A DNA stretch of 64,000 bases from Chloroflexota bacterium (GTDB lineage: Bacteria; Chloroflexota; Chloroflexia; Chloroflexales; Roseiflexaceae), in contig JAGWYG010000006.1 of NCBI GenBank assembly GCA_018969485.1, forward strand, positions 1 through 64,000. The letters are read 5' to 3'. Below are positions 9,213-18,482 of this stretch, in pieces (positions within the stretch are counted from its first letter, which is position 1; the number at the start of each line of letters is the position of its first letter). The translations under genes were made by a program, and so were the position numbers. Under the pieces are notes generated by a model. It saw nothing but the letters and a program-made list of their open reading frames with translations, was not told the origin of the DNA and ran no database searches.

Positions 9213-10778
9213 TCACGGCGCGGGCGGCCCGGCAGGTGGCGTGTCGGCGCCACGGCGCAGCGCCCGCCGCACCCGCAGCCACTGCCCCAGGGCGCGCCGG
9301 ACGTCGCCGATGCCCAGTGGGCGCCGGCTGTACCGGGCGATGATGAACGCCTCGGTGAGGGCGACGAGCGGCTGCCGCGCCGCCGGCCGCGCATCGCCGA
9401 TCGCCGTCGCGTACTCGGTCGGCGTCTGGGCGGGCCGCCGCAGCATGCCCAGGCGCTCGGCGTACCCCAGCGCGGCGAGGTAGACGCCGCGGATGCGCTC
9501 GCGCGGCAGCCCGGCCGACGGATGGTGTGGTCGCTCGGGAGCGACGGCATCCGCCGCCACCGGCAGCAGACGTTCGGCGCCCAGCGCCAGCCAGCGCGCC
9601 GTCGCGCCCCAGCCGCCGCTGAGCCAGCGACGCAGGATCTGGAGCCAGCCGCGCAGGGGGATGCGCGCCAGCAGCGCCGGATGGCGCTGCACGATGATGC
9701 GCACCGCGTGGGCCACCAGCAGCGCGACACACGCCCAGAAGACCAGCGCTGGCCACAGGTGCGGGGTGTAGACCGCGTCGTCGAGCGGCGGTGGCGCCGG
9801 CGGCGGCGGTTGCTCGGCCATCATCGGCACATCGCCCGGTGTAAGCAGGGCGAGCAGCCAGGCCGGGATCGACACCAGCATGCTGACGCCCCAGAGCAGC
9901 ACATACCCGATCATCGCCAGCACGTACCCGACCCAGCCGAGCAGCATGCGCAGGGCATCGAGGATGCCACCGCCGTAGGAGCGCGGCAGGGCCGCCGCCA
10001 CCACAACGCTGCCGAGCGTCAGCCACAGGCTGCTCCATGTCCAGCGCGCCGCGACACCATCGGCGATTCGCGCGCCATCCTGCCGCCAGCGGGTCTGCAA
10101 TGACAGCAGGCGCGCCTGGCTGTAGACCAGAAACCCCGTCACCAGGTAGGCGATGGTGGCGACGGCCACCGCGGTGACCATCGGAGACGATCTGTCTGCC
10201 GAGCGCATGCGCTCGGCCGTCAGCGCCACCAGCACCAAGAGGCCGCCGAATGCCAGGCGCCGGCCCAGCGCACCAACCGCCGCATCGCGCTCGGTCGAGC
10301 GTACGGCGGCAAACGCACGGTGGCCGTCATCGCGCAGCGCTTCGATCTCGCCCGGACGGGGCAGGACATTCGCGATGTCGCGCAGCGTCAGGTGCGCCCA
10401 CGCCGCGATCACCACGGCAAAGCCGTACTGGCCGATGAAGAGTCCGTCGAGCATGCTCGCCGGGTCGCTGATCCAGCCGCCCAGCAGCCGGTCGCGCTCC
10501 GCGTCCGTCACACCCCACAGACTGCTGGCCCGCACCACGATCGCCAGGATGAACAACTCGGGCACCAGGTAGCGCAGCACTTCGCCACGGTCGAGGCGCT
10601 CACCACGGGCGACACCATGCACCACGGCGGTTTCGCTGGCGACGAGCGCGCCGATCACGATGAGCGGCGCGCTGCGCCAGCCGGGAAACAGCCATTCGAA
10701 CGGTGCCACCACCACGACGACCAGTGCGATGATCATCGCGAGCACCAGACCAGTGATGCGCCATGCGATCGATCCCAT
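9213..10778 (-). CDS. DUF4129-domain integral membrane protein
   Basis: A 521-residue membrane protein. The N-terminal two thirds contains about eight hydrophobic helices, including a first one near residues 8-28 and a pair near 265-315. A Pro-rich loop (QPPPPAPPP) and one further helix near residues 345-365 follow. The cytosolic C-terminus matches DUF4129: RERIRGVYLAALGYAER, then a TPTEYA block and an ARYSRRPL block. DUF4129 proteins commonly accompany transglutaminase-like proteins and MoxR ATPases in envelope or peptidase systems, but neither partner is adjacent here. It lies 53 bp upstream of the diol dehydratase on the same strand, possibly by chance. Exact role unknown. Confidence 0.8.
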   Translation of the reverse strand: MGSIAWRITGLVLAMIIALVVVVVAPFEWLFPGWRSAPLIVIGALVASETAVVHGVARGERLDRGEVLRYLVPELFILAIVVRASSLWGVTDAERDRLLGGWISDPASMLDGLFIGQYGFAVVIAAWAHLTLRDIANVLPRPGEIEALRDDGHRAFAAVRSTERDAAVGALGRRLAFGGLLVLVALTAERMRSADRSSPMVTAVAVATIAYLVTGFLVYSQARLLSLQTRWRQDGARIADGVAARWTWSSLWLTLGSVVVAAALPRSYGGGILDALRMLLGWVGYVLAMIGYVLLWGVSMLVSIPAWLLALLTPGDVPMMAEQPPPPAPPPLDDAVYTPHLWPALVFWACVALLVAHAVRIIVQRHPALLARIPLRGWLQILRRWLSGGWGATARWLALGAERLLPVAADAVAPERPHHPSAGLPRERIRGVYLAALGYAERLGMLRRPAQTPTEYATAIGDARPAARQPLVALTEAFIIARYSRRPLGIGDVRRALGQWLRVRRALRRGADTPPAGPPAP

Positions 10779-10819
10779 GGGGACGCTCCTCAGCCGCGGC
10801 TGGTACCATCAGCGCCGGA

Positions 10820-10990
10820 TCATGGTGCCGGCGCCTGCAGCCCGTCGTTCACTTGGCTGAACACCGCGGTCAGGCGATCCCCCAGCAGCGTCAGTACGCC
10901 GATCACCACAATGGCGATCAGCACCAGGATGAGCGCGTATTCGACCAGACCCTGACCTTCCTTGCGCGTGAAGAGGCTCCACATATCCAT
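10820..10990 (-). CDS. Flp/Fap-type IVb pilin component (small)
   Basis: A 56-residue protein that short-gene filters easily miss. It starts MDMWSLFTRK and continues with EGQGLVEYALILVLIAIVVI. That is the class III (Flp/Tad) prepilin signature: a short basic leader, a Glu at mature position 5 and a hydrophobic polymerisation helix. An amphipathic tail, LGDRLTAVFSQVNDGL, follows. Prepilin peptidase would cut just before or after the Gly-rich junction. A -10 box lies at 11032-11037. No tad/cpa assembly genes are in the window, so it is an orphan pilin gene. It precedes the DUF4129 gene on the same strand. Confidence 0.85.
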   Translation of the reverse strand: MDMWSLFTRKEGQGLVEYALILVLIAIVVIGVLTLLGDRLTAVFSQVNDGLQAPAP

Positions 10991-11031
10991 TCACCATGAT
11001 GCGCTGCGAGCAGCCGATCACCGATGGACGC

Positions 11032-11037
11032 AGTATA
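11032..11037 (-). promoter_or_regulatory. Extended -10 (TGC-TATACT) for the Flp pilin gene
   Basis: On the minus strand the sequence reads ATGC-TATACT, an extended -10 identical to that of infC and of the operon at 33430. The -35 region is weak. Predicted leader to the pilin start is about 35 nt. Confidence 0.5.
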
Positions 11038-11249
11038 GCATGCGGCGCTGTGCTTCGCCCTGGTACGCCGGGAGGAGCGCGCACATCCCGGGCGGGATAC
11101 GCGTCCCAGTACCGACGGTCGCAGGATCGCTGCGGCACTCCGCGGCAGAGCTCCGATGTCCAGCCCCACGCACAGCATCCGGCGGTCGACCGATCCCGGA
11201 ACCGCGCCCGTGCCGACCGACCGGGTTGCACCGCCCGGCGCATGCGGGG

Positions 11250-11255
11250 TATACT
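11250..11255 (+). promoter_or_regulatory. Probable -10 box (TATACT) for argS
   Basis: GGGG-TATACT lies 44 bp before the argS ATG. A weak TTGCAC at 11226-11231 (18-bp spacer) could be the -35. The leader holds a small inverted repeat, GACCGC-GA-GCGGTC, of unknown meaning. It is too short for a T-box. Confidence 0.5.
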
Positions 11256-11299
11256 GGATCCCGTGACCGCGAGCGGTCGCCACGGCGCACGAGGAGAGC

Positions 11300-13132
11300 A
11301 TGCACTACAGCCTCGACCGATTCGAAGCCCACATCCGCGATGGATTGCTCGCCGCAGGCGTTCCTGCGGAGCTCATCGAGATCGTCGCGCCCAAGCCGAA
11401 CATTCCGGCAGATCTGGCATTCCCCACCTTCCGTGCGGCGCGTGCGCTGGGCGTCGCACCACCGGCGCTGGCACAGCGCCTCGCCGATGGCTTCGTCGTC
11501 GGTGGCGGGTCACTCATCGGAGCGGTTCACGCCGCCGGGCCATTTCTCAACTTCAGCCTCGACCAGGCGCGCCTGACTGCCACCGTGCTGGACGAAGTGA
11601 CACGGCTCGGCGGCACCTACGGCCACGACGACGCCGGTGCCGGCGAGGTGATCGTGGTGGATTACTCGGCGCCCAACATTGCCAAGCGCATGCACGTCGG
11701 CCACATCCGCTCGACGATCATCGGCCAGAGCGTCGTGAACATCCTGCGCGCCTACGGTTGCCGTGTGATCGGCGACAACCACCTGGGCGACTGGGGCAAG
11801 CAGTTCGGGGCGATCATCGCCGCCGTGATGCACTACGGCGAGCCAGCAGAGCATGGCGAAGCCGCGCTGGCCGCGTTCGAGGAGCTGTACACCCGCTACA
11901 GCGCACTGATCAAGCATGATCGCGAGCTTCGCGACGAAGCCGAGCGCTGGCGCAGGCGCCTCGAGGAAGGCGACGCCGAAGCGCTCGAGCGGCGCGACTG
12001 GATCAGCGCGCTGGTGGCGCAGGCCGCCGAACCCAACCACGACGACCAGGCGCGCGCCTGGTCGCTGCGGCTTGAGCGTGGCGATCCCCAGGCGCGTGCG
12101 CTCTGGCAGCGCACCATCGATCTGACCATCGAGGTCAATGATCGGCTGTACCGGCGGCTCGGCGTCAGGATCGACCACGCCTATGGCGAGAGCTTCTACG
12201 AGCCGATGCTCGCCGCAGTCATCGACGAGGCGCTGGCGAAGGGTGTCGCCTACCGCGACGACGCCGGCGCGGTGGTGGTCGATGAGCTTGAGCCCAATCT
12301 GCCGACGTTCCTGCTCCAGCGCTCGGACGGCGGCACGCTGTACATGACCCGCGACGTCGCGACGATCCAGTTTCGCGTGCGTCAGATGCAGCCGACGCGC
12401 ATCGTCTACGTGCTGGGCATTCCCCAGGAGCTGCACCTGCGGCAATTGTTCGCGCTGGTACGTGCGGTGGGGTATGCGACCGACATCGAACTGGTGCATG
12501 TCAAGTTCGGCACCGTGTTCGACCAGCATGGCCAGGCGCTCTCGACGCGCCGCGGCAACATGGTCTATCTCGAACCGTTGCTCGACGAGGCGCACGCGCG
12601 GGCGCTGGCGGTGGTGCGTCAGAGCAGCGGCGAGCTCGATCCGGCCGAACAGGAGGAGATCGCCGAAGCCGTCGGCATCGGCGCGGTGATCTACAACGAT
12701 CTCTACCAGGACCCCCGGCGCGACATCCGGCTCGACTGGGATCGCATGCTGGCGCTCGATGGCAACAGCGCACCGTACATCCAGTACATGGTGGCGCGCT
12801 GCCGCTCGATCGTGCGCCGCGCCGCCGCTGAGCCCGGCGCAGTGGCCGACATCAGCCAACTGACCCACCCGAGCGAACTGGCGGTGATCAAGCAGCTGGC
12901 ACGCCTGCCGCGGGCCGTCCGCGAGGCAGCCCAGCGCTACGCGCCGTTCGTGATCGCCGAGTGGTGCTACGATACGGCGCGGGCGCTGTCGGCGCTGTAT
13001 CGCGATTGTCCGGTCCTGCGCGCCGAGCAGCCCGAGCTGCGGAGCGCCCGGCTCCAACTCGTCGCTGCGACGGCCCAGGCGCTGACGAATGGCCTGGCGT
13101 TGCTCTGCATCCGTGCGCCACAGCGGATGTGA
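11300..13132 (+). CDS. argS: Arginyl-tRNA synthetase
   Basis: Class I aminoacyl-tRNA synthetase that charges tRNA-Arg; 610 residues. The N-terminal Add-1-type domain is followed by the catalytic signature DYSAPNIAKRMHVGHIRST, with the HIGH-equivalent HVGH at residues 132-135. The KMSKS position is degenerate (LSTRRGNM), which is normal in many ArgRS. The C-terminal DALR domain with ANATIQ-like helices ends at CIRAPQRM. The ATG has GAGGAG eight bases upstream. Followed after 44 bp by a HAD phosphatase and then serA on the same strand; no functional link among them is obvious. Confidence 0.96.
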   Translation: MHYSLDRFEAHIRDGLLAAGVPAELIEIVAPKPNIPADLAFPTFRAARALGVAPPALAQRLADGFVVGGGSLIGAVHAAGPFLNFSLDQARLTATVLDEVTRLGGTYGHDDAGAGEVIVVDYSAPNIAKRMHVGHIRSTIIGQSVVNILRAYGCRVIGDNHLGDWGKQFGAIIAAVMHYGEPAEHGEAALAAFEELYTRYSALIKHDRELRDEAERWRRRLEEGDAEALERRDWISALVAQAAEPNHDDQARAWSLRLERGDPQARALWQRTIDLTIEVNDRLYRRLGVRIDHAYGESFYEPMLAAVIDEALAKGVAYRDDAGAVVVDELEPNLPTFLLQRSDGGTLYMTRDVATIQFRVRQMQPTRIVYVLGIPQELHLRQLFALVRAVGYATDIELVHVKFGTVFDQHGQALSTRRGNMVYLEPLLDEAHARALAVVRQSSGELDPAEQEEIAEAVGIGAVIYNDLYQDPRRDIRLDWDRMLALDGNSAPYIQYMVARCRSIVRRAAAEPGAVADISQLTHPSELAVIKQLARLPRAVREAAQRYAPFVIAEWCYDTARALSALYRDCPVLRAEQPELRSARLQLVAATAQALTNGLALLCIRAPQRM

Positions 13133-13176
13133 TGTCGCCCGCGGCATCGCCACCGACACGTACAGAAAGGCTGATT

Positions 13177-13971
13177 GTGCTCGATTTGCGTCACTACCGC
13201 GCCGTCCTGCTCGACATGGACGGCGTCCTGTATCGTGGGAAGCAGCCGCTTCCCGGCGTCGCCGAACTGCTCGCGGTCTTCGATGCGCGTGGCATCGCCT
13301 ATGCCTGCGTCACGAACAATGCGACGCTCACCGCACACCAGTTCAGCGACAAACTGGCGGGCATGGGGATCAGCATGCCGCCACAGCGCATCGTCACCTC
13401 GCCGCTCGGCACGCGTCGTTACCTCGAGGGGCAGGCGCCACGCGGCACCGGAATCTTCTGTGTCGGCATGGAAGGCTTGCGCAGCGCGCTGTTCGGCGAC
13501 GGCTACTTCATCGAGGATGACCAGCACCCGACATTCGTCGTGGTCGGCATGGACTTCGAGGTAACCTATCGCACGTTGCGCCGCGCCTGCCTGCACATCC
13601 GCGCCGGGGCACGGTTCATCGGCACCAACCCCGACACCACATTCCCCGCCGAGGATGGCATCGTGCCGGGGTGTGGTGCGTTGCTCGCGCTGCTGCGCGC
13701 CGGCAGCGACCAGGAGCCATACGTCATCGGCAAACCCGGCCCGGCGTTGTTCCACGCGGCGATTGGCCTGCTCGGCGCCGATCCGGCGCAGACGCTCACC
13801 ATCGGCGATCGCCTCGACACCGACATTGCCGGTGCGCGCGCTGCCGGCCTGCCGAGCCTGCTGGTGCTCACCGGGGTGACGACGGCAGCGATGCTGGACG
13901 CCAGCCCGCTCCAGCCCGATGACGTCTACGACGATCTGCTGGCGGTCGCTGCTGCATTCTGGGCCGCCTGA
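13177..13971 (+). CDS. HAD-superfamily (NagD/PGP-like) sugar phosphatase
   Basis: A 264-residue phosphatase of HAD subfamily IIA. Motif I is LLDMDGVLYRG near residue 12, motif II the TNNAT block near residue 48, motif III the Lys of GKPGPALFH, and motif IV GDRLDTDIAGARAAG. The C2-type cap between motifs II and III fits NagD, p-nitrophenyl phosphatase and phosphoglycolate/pyridoxal phosphatases, so substrate is open. The GTG at 13177 is chosen because AAAGG sits 8 bases upstream and the first residues lead directly into the beta-strand of motif I. An in-frame ATG at 13132, overlapping the argS stop, would add 15 unconserved residues. Confidence 0.85.
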   Translation: MLDLRHYRAVLLDMDGVLYRGKQPLPGVAELLAVFDARGIAYACVTNNATLTAHQFSDKLAGMGISMPPQRIVTSPLGTRRYLEGQAPRGTGIFCVGMEGLRSALFGDGYFIEDDQHPTFVVVGMDFEVTYRTLRRACLHIRAGARFIGTNPDTTFPAEDGIVPGCGALLALLRAGSDQEPYVIGKPGPALFHAAIGLLGADPAQTLTIGDRLDTDIAGARAAGLPSLLVLTGVTTAAMLDASPLQPDDVYDDLLAVAAAFWAA

Positions 13972-14115
13972 GCATCGGCCACCGCTGGATCCAGCGACGA
14001 TCGGGGCACGCTGCCGCGCCGGGCGATCCGGCCGGCCTCACGGATCGGTCATGCCGCCGTCGATGTTCATGCCGTCATGCGGCGCACATCACTGCCGGAG
14101 AAGGGGCAATCGTTC

Positions 14116-15690
14116 ATGGATCGCATTCTCGTCGCCGAGCCGATCGCCGAGGCAGGGCTGGCGCGGCTCCGCGAGGTGGCCGATGTCGACCTCCGCACCG
14201 GCCTCGACCGGGCGGCGCTGCTGGCCATCCTGCCAGACTACGACGCGCTGATCGTGCGTAGCGCCACCCGCGTCACGGATGAGCTCCTGGCCGCCGGGAC
14301 GCGGCTGCGGGTGGTCGGGCGGGCAGGCACCGGCGTCGACAACATCGAGCTCGAGGCAGCGACGCGCCGGGGCATTCTGGTGGTCAATGCCCCGGCCTCG
14401 AACAGCGTCGCCGTCGCCGAGCTGACGATCGGGCTGATCCTGGCGCTGGCGCGGCAGCTGCCGCAGGCGCATGCCTCGGCCGCCACCGGCCGCTGGGAGC
14501 GACAGCGCTACATGGGCTTCGAGGTACGCGGCAAACTGCTGGGCCTGGTCGGCCTCGGCCGCATTGGCGCCGAGGTCGCCCGCCGTGCGCGCGGCCTGGA
14601 GATGCAGGTCGTGGCATACGACCCGATCGTCTCGACCGAGCGGGCGGCGCAGCTGGGAGTGACGCTCGCGTCGCTCGATGATGTCCTGGCCACCAGCGAC
14701 ATCATCTCGCTGCATGTGCCGCTGGTCGACGCGACGCGCAATCTGATCGACGCGACGCGCCTGGCGCAGATGAAGCGCGGGGCGTACCTGATCAACGCGG
14801 CGCGTGGCGGCATCATCGACGAGGTGGCGCTGGCGCAGGCGCTCGACGCCGGGCATCTGGCGGGCGCGGCGCTCGATACCTTCGCCGTCGAGCCGCCGAC
14901 GGGCAACCCTCTGATCGGGCATCCGGGCGTCGTGACGACCCCCCATCTGGGGGCGTCGACCCGTGAGGCCCAGCAGCTCACCGGCGTCGATGTCGCTGAG
15001 GGGGTGCTCACCGCGCTGGCGGGTGGATCGCCGACCTACGCGGTGAATGCGCCGTACGTCGCACCGGAGCAGCAGGGCGTCATCGGGCCGTACCTACAGC
15101 TGGCGCGACGGCTCGGCGCGCTGTGCACCGGGCTGGTCCAGGATCCGGTGCGCCACTACGAGATCGAGTATCGTGGCGAGCTCGCGGCCGTCGATACGGC
15201 GGCGGTGCGGCTGGCAGTGTTGCAGGGACTGCTGGCCGGCACGCGCGAGGAGCGGGTGACGGCGGTGAATGCACCGCTGCTGGCGCGCGAGCGCGGCCTA
15301 CGCTACCGCGAGCTGACCACCGATGACGCCGAGGCGTATGCCGGCATGCTGGTGGTACGGGCGCACACCGCCGATGGCCCGCGGCCCTTCGTGGGCACGA
15401 TCATCCACGGCGTGCCGCATATCGTCGAGGCCGACGGCTATCGCGTCACGTTCGAGCCGGCCGGGCCGCTGCTCTTCACCTACCATCGCGACCGGCCGGG
15501 CCTCATCGGGCGCGTCGGCACGCTGCTCGGCGCGGCCGACGTCAACATCGCCAGCATGGATGTCGGCCGCCTGGCGCCGCGCGAACAGGCGATGATGGTG
15601 CTGCGCTGTGACGACCCCGTGCCGCCGGCGATCCTGGCGGTGCTGGTCCGCGAGCCTGGCATCGAGCGCGCGGTGACGCTGGTCATCTGA
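14116..15690 (+). CDS. serA: D-3-phosphoglycerate dehydrogenase
   Basis: First enzyme of serine biosynthesis; oxidises 3-phosphoglycerate with NAD+. The product is 524 residues, the long type. Substrate domain: VAEPIAEAGLARL and RAGTGVDNIE. Nucleotide domain: GLVGLGRIGAEVARRA near residue 145, with the catalytic His in PHLGASTREAQ. Then comes the allosteric substrate-binding insert, and a C-terminal ACT domain that starts at HRDRPGLIGRVG and binds serine in homologues. The ATG at 14116 follows GAGAAGGGG. An in-frame GTG-like start at 14077 would add 13 residues with no family support. It is the last gene before a convergent MFS gene. Confidence 0.95.
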   Translation: MDRILVAEPIAEAGLARLREVADVDLRTGLDRAALLAILPDYDALIVRSATRVTDELLAAGTRLRVVGRAGTGVDNIELEAATRRGILVVNAPASNSVAVAELTIGLILALARQLPQAHASAATGRWERQRYMGFEVRGKLLGLVGLGRIGAEVARRARGLEMQVVAYDPIVSTERAAQLGVTLASLDDVLATSDIISLHVPLVDATRNLIDATRLAQMKRGAYLINAARGGIIDEVALAQALDAGHLAGAALDTFAVEPPTGNPLIGHPGVVTTPHLGASTREAQQLTGVDVAEGVLTALAGGSPTYAVNAPYVAPEQQGVIGPYLQLARRLGALCTGLVQDPVRHYEIEYRGELAAVDTAAVRLAVLQGLLAGTREERVTAVNAPLLARERGLRYRELTTDDAEAYAGMLVVRAHTADGPRPFVGTIIHGVPHIVEADGYRVTFEPAGPLLFTYHRDRPGLIGRVGTLLGAADVNIASMDVGRLAPREQAMMVLRCDDPVPPAILAVLVREPGIERAVTLVI

Positions 15691-15738
15691 GCCGCGCCAC
15701 CGGCCGACGCTGGCGGATGGCGCGCCGCCGCCGTGTCG

Positions 15739-17208
15739 TCAGCCGGCCTCGGCGGGTGGTGCATCGGGCCGCCGCAACGCGCTGACGCGGCCACCGGGCG
15801 CAACCAGCGTGGCGAGCAGCGCCAGCACGGCGGCGATCCAGGCGATGACAAACACGATGACGATCGCCTCGCCGATCAATGCGCCGCTCGCCGCTGCCCC
15901 GGCGGTCGCCGGCTCGAGCGCGGCGTCGAGGTCGATCGATCCCGGAGCGAGGCCGCGCTCGCGCAGCAGGCTGTCGAGCTGCGCCGCCAGCGCCACGCCC
16001 ATCACGCTCACCCCCAACGCGCCACCGATGCTGCGGGTGAACTGGATCGCCGACGTCGCGCTGCCCATGTCGCTGCGCGCCACGCTGCTCTGCACCGCGA
16101 TCAGGAACGACGGGATCGCCTGGCCCATGCCGATGCCCATGCAGGCCAGCGCGGCCACCAGCAGCGGCTGCGGCGCGCCTGCCCCCAGGAGCGCCAGCAC
16201 TGCGCTGCCGAGCACCAGCAACACCATGCCGCCGATCGCCAGCGTACGGAACGCGAAGCGCATCATCAGCCGGCCGGCGACGATCGCCGAGCAGACCCAG
16301 CCCAGCATCATCGGCATCAGCAGCACGCCCGCGCCCGTCGCATCGCTGCCGAGGACTGCCCTGGCATACAGCGGAACGAACGAGATGCAGCCGAACATGG
16401 CGAAGCCTGCGGCCAACCCCTGGCCACAGGCGGCGGCAAAGGTGCGCTGGCCGAACAGCCGTATCGGAAAGATCGGATCGACAGCGCGGCGCTCGATCCA
16501 CACCAGCGCGATGGCGCTGAGCGCCGCGCCACCGAGCAATGGCAGGCCGGCCGGCTCGCCGAGATCGAACAGGCCGAGCAGGACCAGCACGATGCTGCCG
16601 CTCAGCAACACGGCCCCGGCGATGTCGACCGGCGGCCGCACCACGCTCCGCGGCTGATCACGATACGACCACCAGATGATCGCGGCGGCGATGATCCCCG
16701 GCGGGACATTGACGTAGAAGATCCAGTGCCACGACAGTTGGTCGACGAAGAAGCCGCCCAGCAACGGCCCGACGATCGACGATACGCCCCATACGCCCGA
16801 GAAGACCCCCTGCATGCGGGCGCGCTGCTCGAGCGAGAAGCTGTCGCCGATGATTGTGAAGACCAGCGGCAATAGCCCGCCAGCCCCCAGCCCCTGCACG
16901 ACCCGGGCGACGACCAGCGCGGGCATTGTCGTCGCCGCGCCGCACAACACCGAGCCGGCCAGGAACAGGATCATCGCCAGCGCGTAGGTCGGCCGGCGGC
17001 CGATCCGGTCGGCCATCTTGCCGAAGAGCGGCACGGTCACCGTCGAGGCGACCATGTACGCGGCGAAGACCCAACTGTAGTGCTCGAGGCCGCCGAGATC
17101 GGCGATGATCGTCGGCATCGCCGTCGCGATGATGGTGGACTCGAGCGATGCCAGCAGCAGGCTGGTCATCAGACCGATGGTGATGGCGATGGTTCGTGGT
17201 CGACTCAT
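15739..17208 (-). CDS. MFS drug transporter, DHA2 (EmrB/QacA) type, 14 helices
   Basis: A 489-residue inner-membrane proton-coupled exporter. The N-terminus MSRPRTIAITIGLMTSLLLA leads into ESTIIATAMPTI, the DHA2 motif D1 (LDxTIVNVALP equivalent). GKMADRIGRRPTY is the MFS motif A, and VQGLGAGGLLPLVFT is motif C of antiporters. Fourteen hydrophobic segments are visible. The start ATG overlaps the stop of the upstream MFS gene as ATGA, so the two transporters are translationally coupled. Substrate unknown. A longer in-frame reading upstream of 17208 runs through the neighbour and is not real. Confidence 0.9.
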   Translation of the reverse strand: MSRPRTIAITIGLMTSLLLASLESTIIATAMPTIIADLGGLEHYSWVFAAYMVASTVTVPLFGKMADRIGRRPTYALAMILFLAGSVLCGAATTMPALVVARVVQGLGAGGLLPLVFTIIGDSFSLEQRARMQGVFSGVWGVSSIVGPLLGGFFVDQLSWHWIFYVNVPPGIIAAAIIWWSYRDQPRSVVRPPVDIAGAVLLSGSIVLVLLGLFDLGEPAGLPLLGGAALSAIALVWIERRAVDPIFPIRLFGQRTFAAACGQGLAAGFAMFGCISFVPLYARAVLGSDATGAGVLLMPMMLGWVCSAIVAGRLMMRFAFRTLAIGGMVLLVLGSAVLALLGAGAPQPLLVAALACMGIGMGQAIPSFLIAVQSSVARSDMGSATSAIQFTRSIGGALGVSVMGVALAAQLDSLLRERGLAPGSIDLDAALEPATAGAAASGALIGEAIVIVFVIAWIAAVLALLATLVAPGGRVSALRRPDAPPAEAG

Positions 17209-18467
17209 GCGACATCCTTGTTGTGCTGCGGTTCGGCGTCGGCGGGAATGCCGAACGACGGCGCGCGGTAGGTGTAGATCGTCAGCCCCGAGAGCACGAA
17301 CGCGATACAACTGGCAATGATCGCCGGCGTGAACCCGACCGCGTCCTGGGTCATTCCGCTGACTGCGGCGCTCGTCGCCCAGCCCAGCGACCACAGGATG
17401 CTCGTGACGCTCATCATCGCGCCACGCTGCTGCGATGGGGTCATCTGCATCACCAGGGCATCGTTGATCGGATAGCTGCTCGCCACGAAAAAGCCGCGCA
17501 CCAGGAACCCGATGAGCGCGAATGGCAAGGCCGGGATGATCATCAGCGCCATCGCGGGCGCCGCCAGCGTGCGCAACGACCATGCCGCACGCTTCAGGCC
17601 GAGCCGGTGCGCCAGGGCGCCGCTGAAGGCTGCGCCGAGCCCCATCACCAGCGATGTGACGGCGAGGACCAGGCCGACTTGCGCATCGTCGAGGGCGAAC
17701 TCCTGGCGGAAGTACAGATTCTGGAATGGCAGCAGCGCACCGCCCGCGATGCCGAGCAGAAACGCTGGCAGCGCATAGCGCAGGATCAGCCACACCGGCA
17801 GCTGATCGGTGGTGGCGCGGCGGCTGTGGACGCCCGGCTCGTCGCGCGAGCGCTGCGGCAGTCCGCGGGTGATCGGAATGATCGCGAGCACGCTCAGCGC
17901 CACGACCGACGTCAGCGCCAGCCGATATGCCTCGGTCGCCTGTGGGCCGACCATCAGCACTTCGCCGGCGAGCGCCGGCAGGATGCCGGCCACGGCGCTG
18001 CCGAGCAAGCCGACGATCAGGCCGGCCGAGGCGTTGAACCCGAAGATCGCCGCCCGCCGATCGGCGCTGACCACCAGCGAGAGTAGCGGTACGGTTGCCG
18101 TGACCGTCATCATGTGGCAGGCGCCGACGACGAATTGTGCCGCCAGCATGATCGGCAGGGCCGGCACGGCGATCAACACCGCCCAGCCGGTGGTGTACAG
18201 GCTGGCGCCCAGCAGGATGGCGTTGCGCGGCCCGAGCCGGTCGATCGCCAGCCCGATCGGCAGGCCGGCGATCACGCCGGCGAGCCGCATCAGCGTCGCG
18301 AAGATGCCGACGGTGTCGTTGCCGTACCCCAGGCTCACCAGGTAAAAATTGAACAGCAGGTCGGCGATGCTGACGCCCAATCCCCAGAACCCACTATGGA
18401 GCAGAACGCGACGTGCCGGTGGTGGGATGCGGGCGGCGCTGTCGCGCAGCCGCTGCAGGACGAACAT
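17205..18467 (-). CDS. MFS transporter
   Basis: A 420-residue, 12-helix major facilitator protein. The motif A region reads LPIGLAIDRLGPRNAI near residue 75, and a second loop gives SGALAHRLGLKRAA in the C-terminal half. It belongs to the broad MFS_1 group; no substrate-specific signature is recognised. It starts 15 bp after the glycosyltransferase gene ends and overlaps the DHA2 exporter at its own 3' end. The three minus-strand genes (glycosyltransferase, this, DHA2) therefore form one likely operon read from the promoter near 19640. Confidence 0.85.
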   Translation of the reverse strand: MFVLQRLRDSAARIPPPARRVLLHSGFWGLGVSIADLLFNFYLVSLGYGNDTVGIFATLMRLAGVIAGLPIGLAIDRLGPRNAILLGASLYTTGWAVLIAVPALPIMLAAQFVVGACHMMTVTATVPLLSLVVSADRRAAIFGFNASAGLIVGLLGSAVAGILPALAGEVLMVGPQATEAYRLALTSVVALSVLAIIPITRGLPQRSRDEPGVHSRRATTDQLPVWLILRYALPAFLLGIAGGALLPFQNLYFRQEFALDDAQVGLVLAVTSLVMGLGAAFSGALAHRLGLKRAAWSLRTLAAPAMALMIIPALPFALIGFLVRGFFVASSYPINDALVMQMTPSQQRGAMMSVTSILWSLGWATSAAVSGMTQDAVGFTPAIIASCIAFVLSGLTIYTYRAPSFGIPADAEPQHNKDVA

Positions 18468-18482
18468 GGCGTGTAGCCTTCC

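Noticed and set aside
11256-11299. T-box leader of argS
   Set aside because: Leader of under 50 nt is too short for a T-box stem and antiterminator.
11510-13159. 549-codon minus-strand open frame opposite argS
   Set aside because: Shadow of argS; composition typical of antisense frames.
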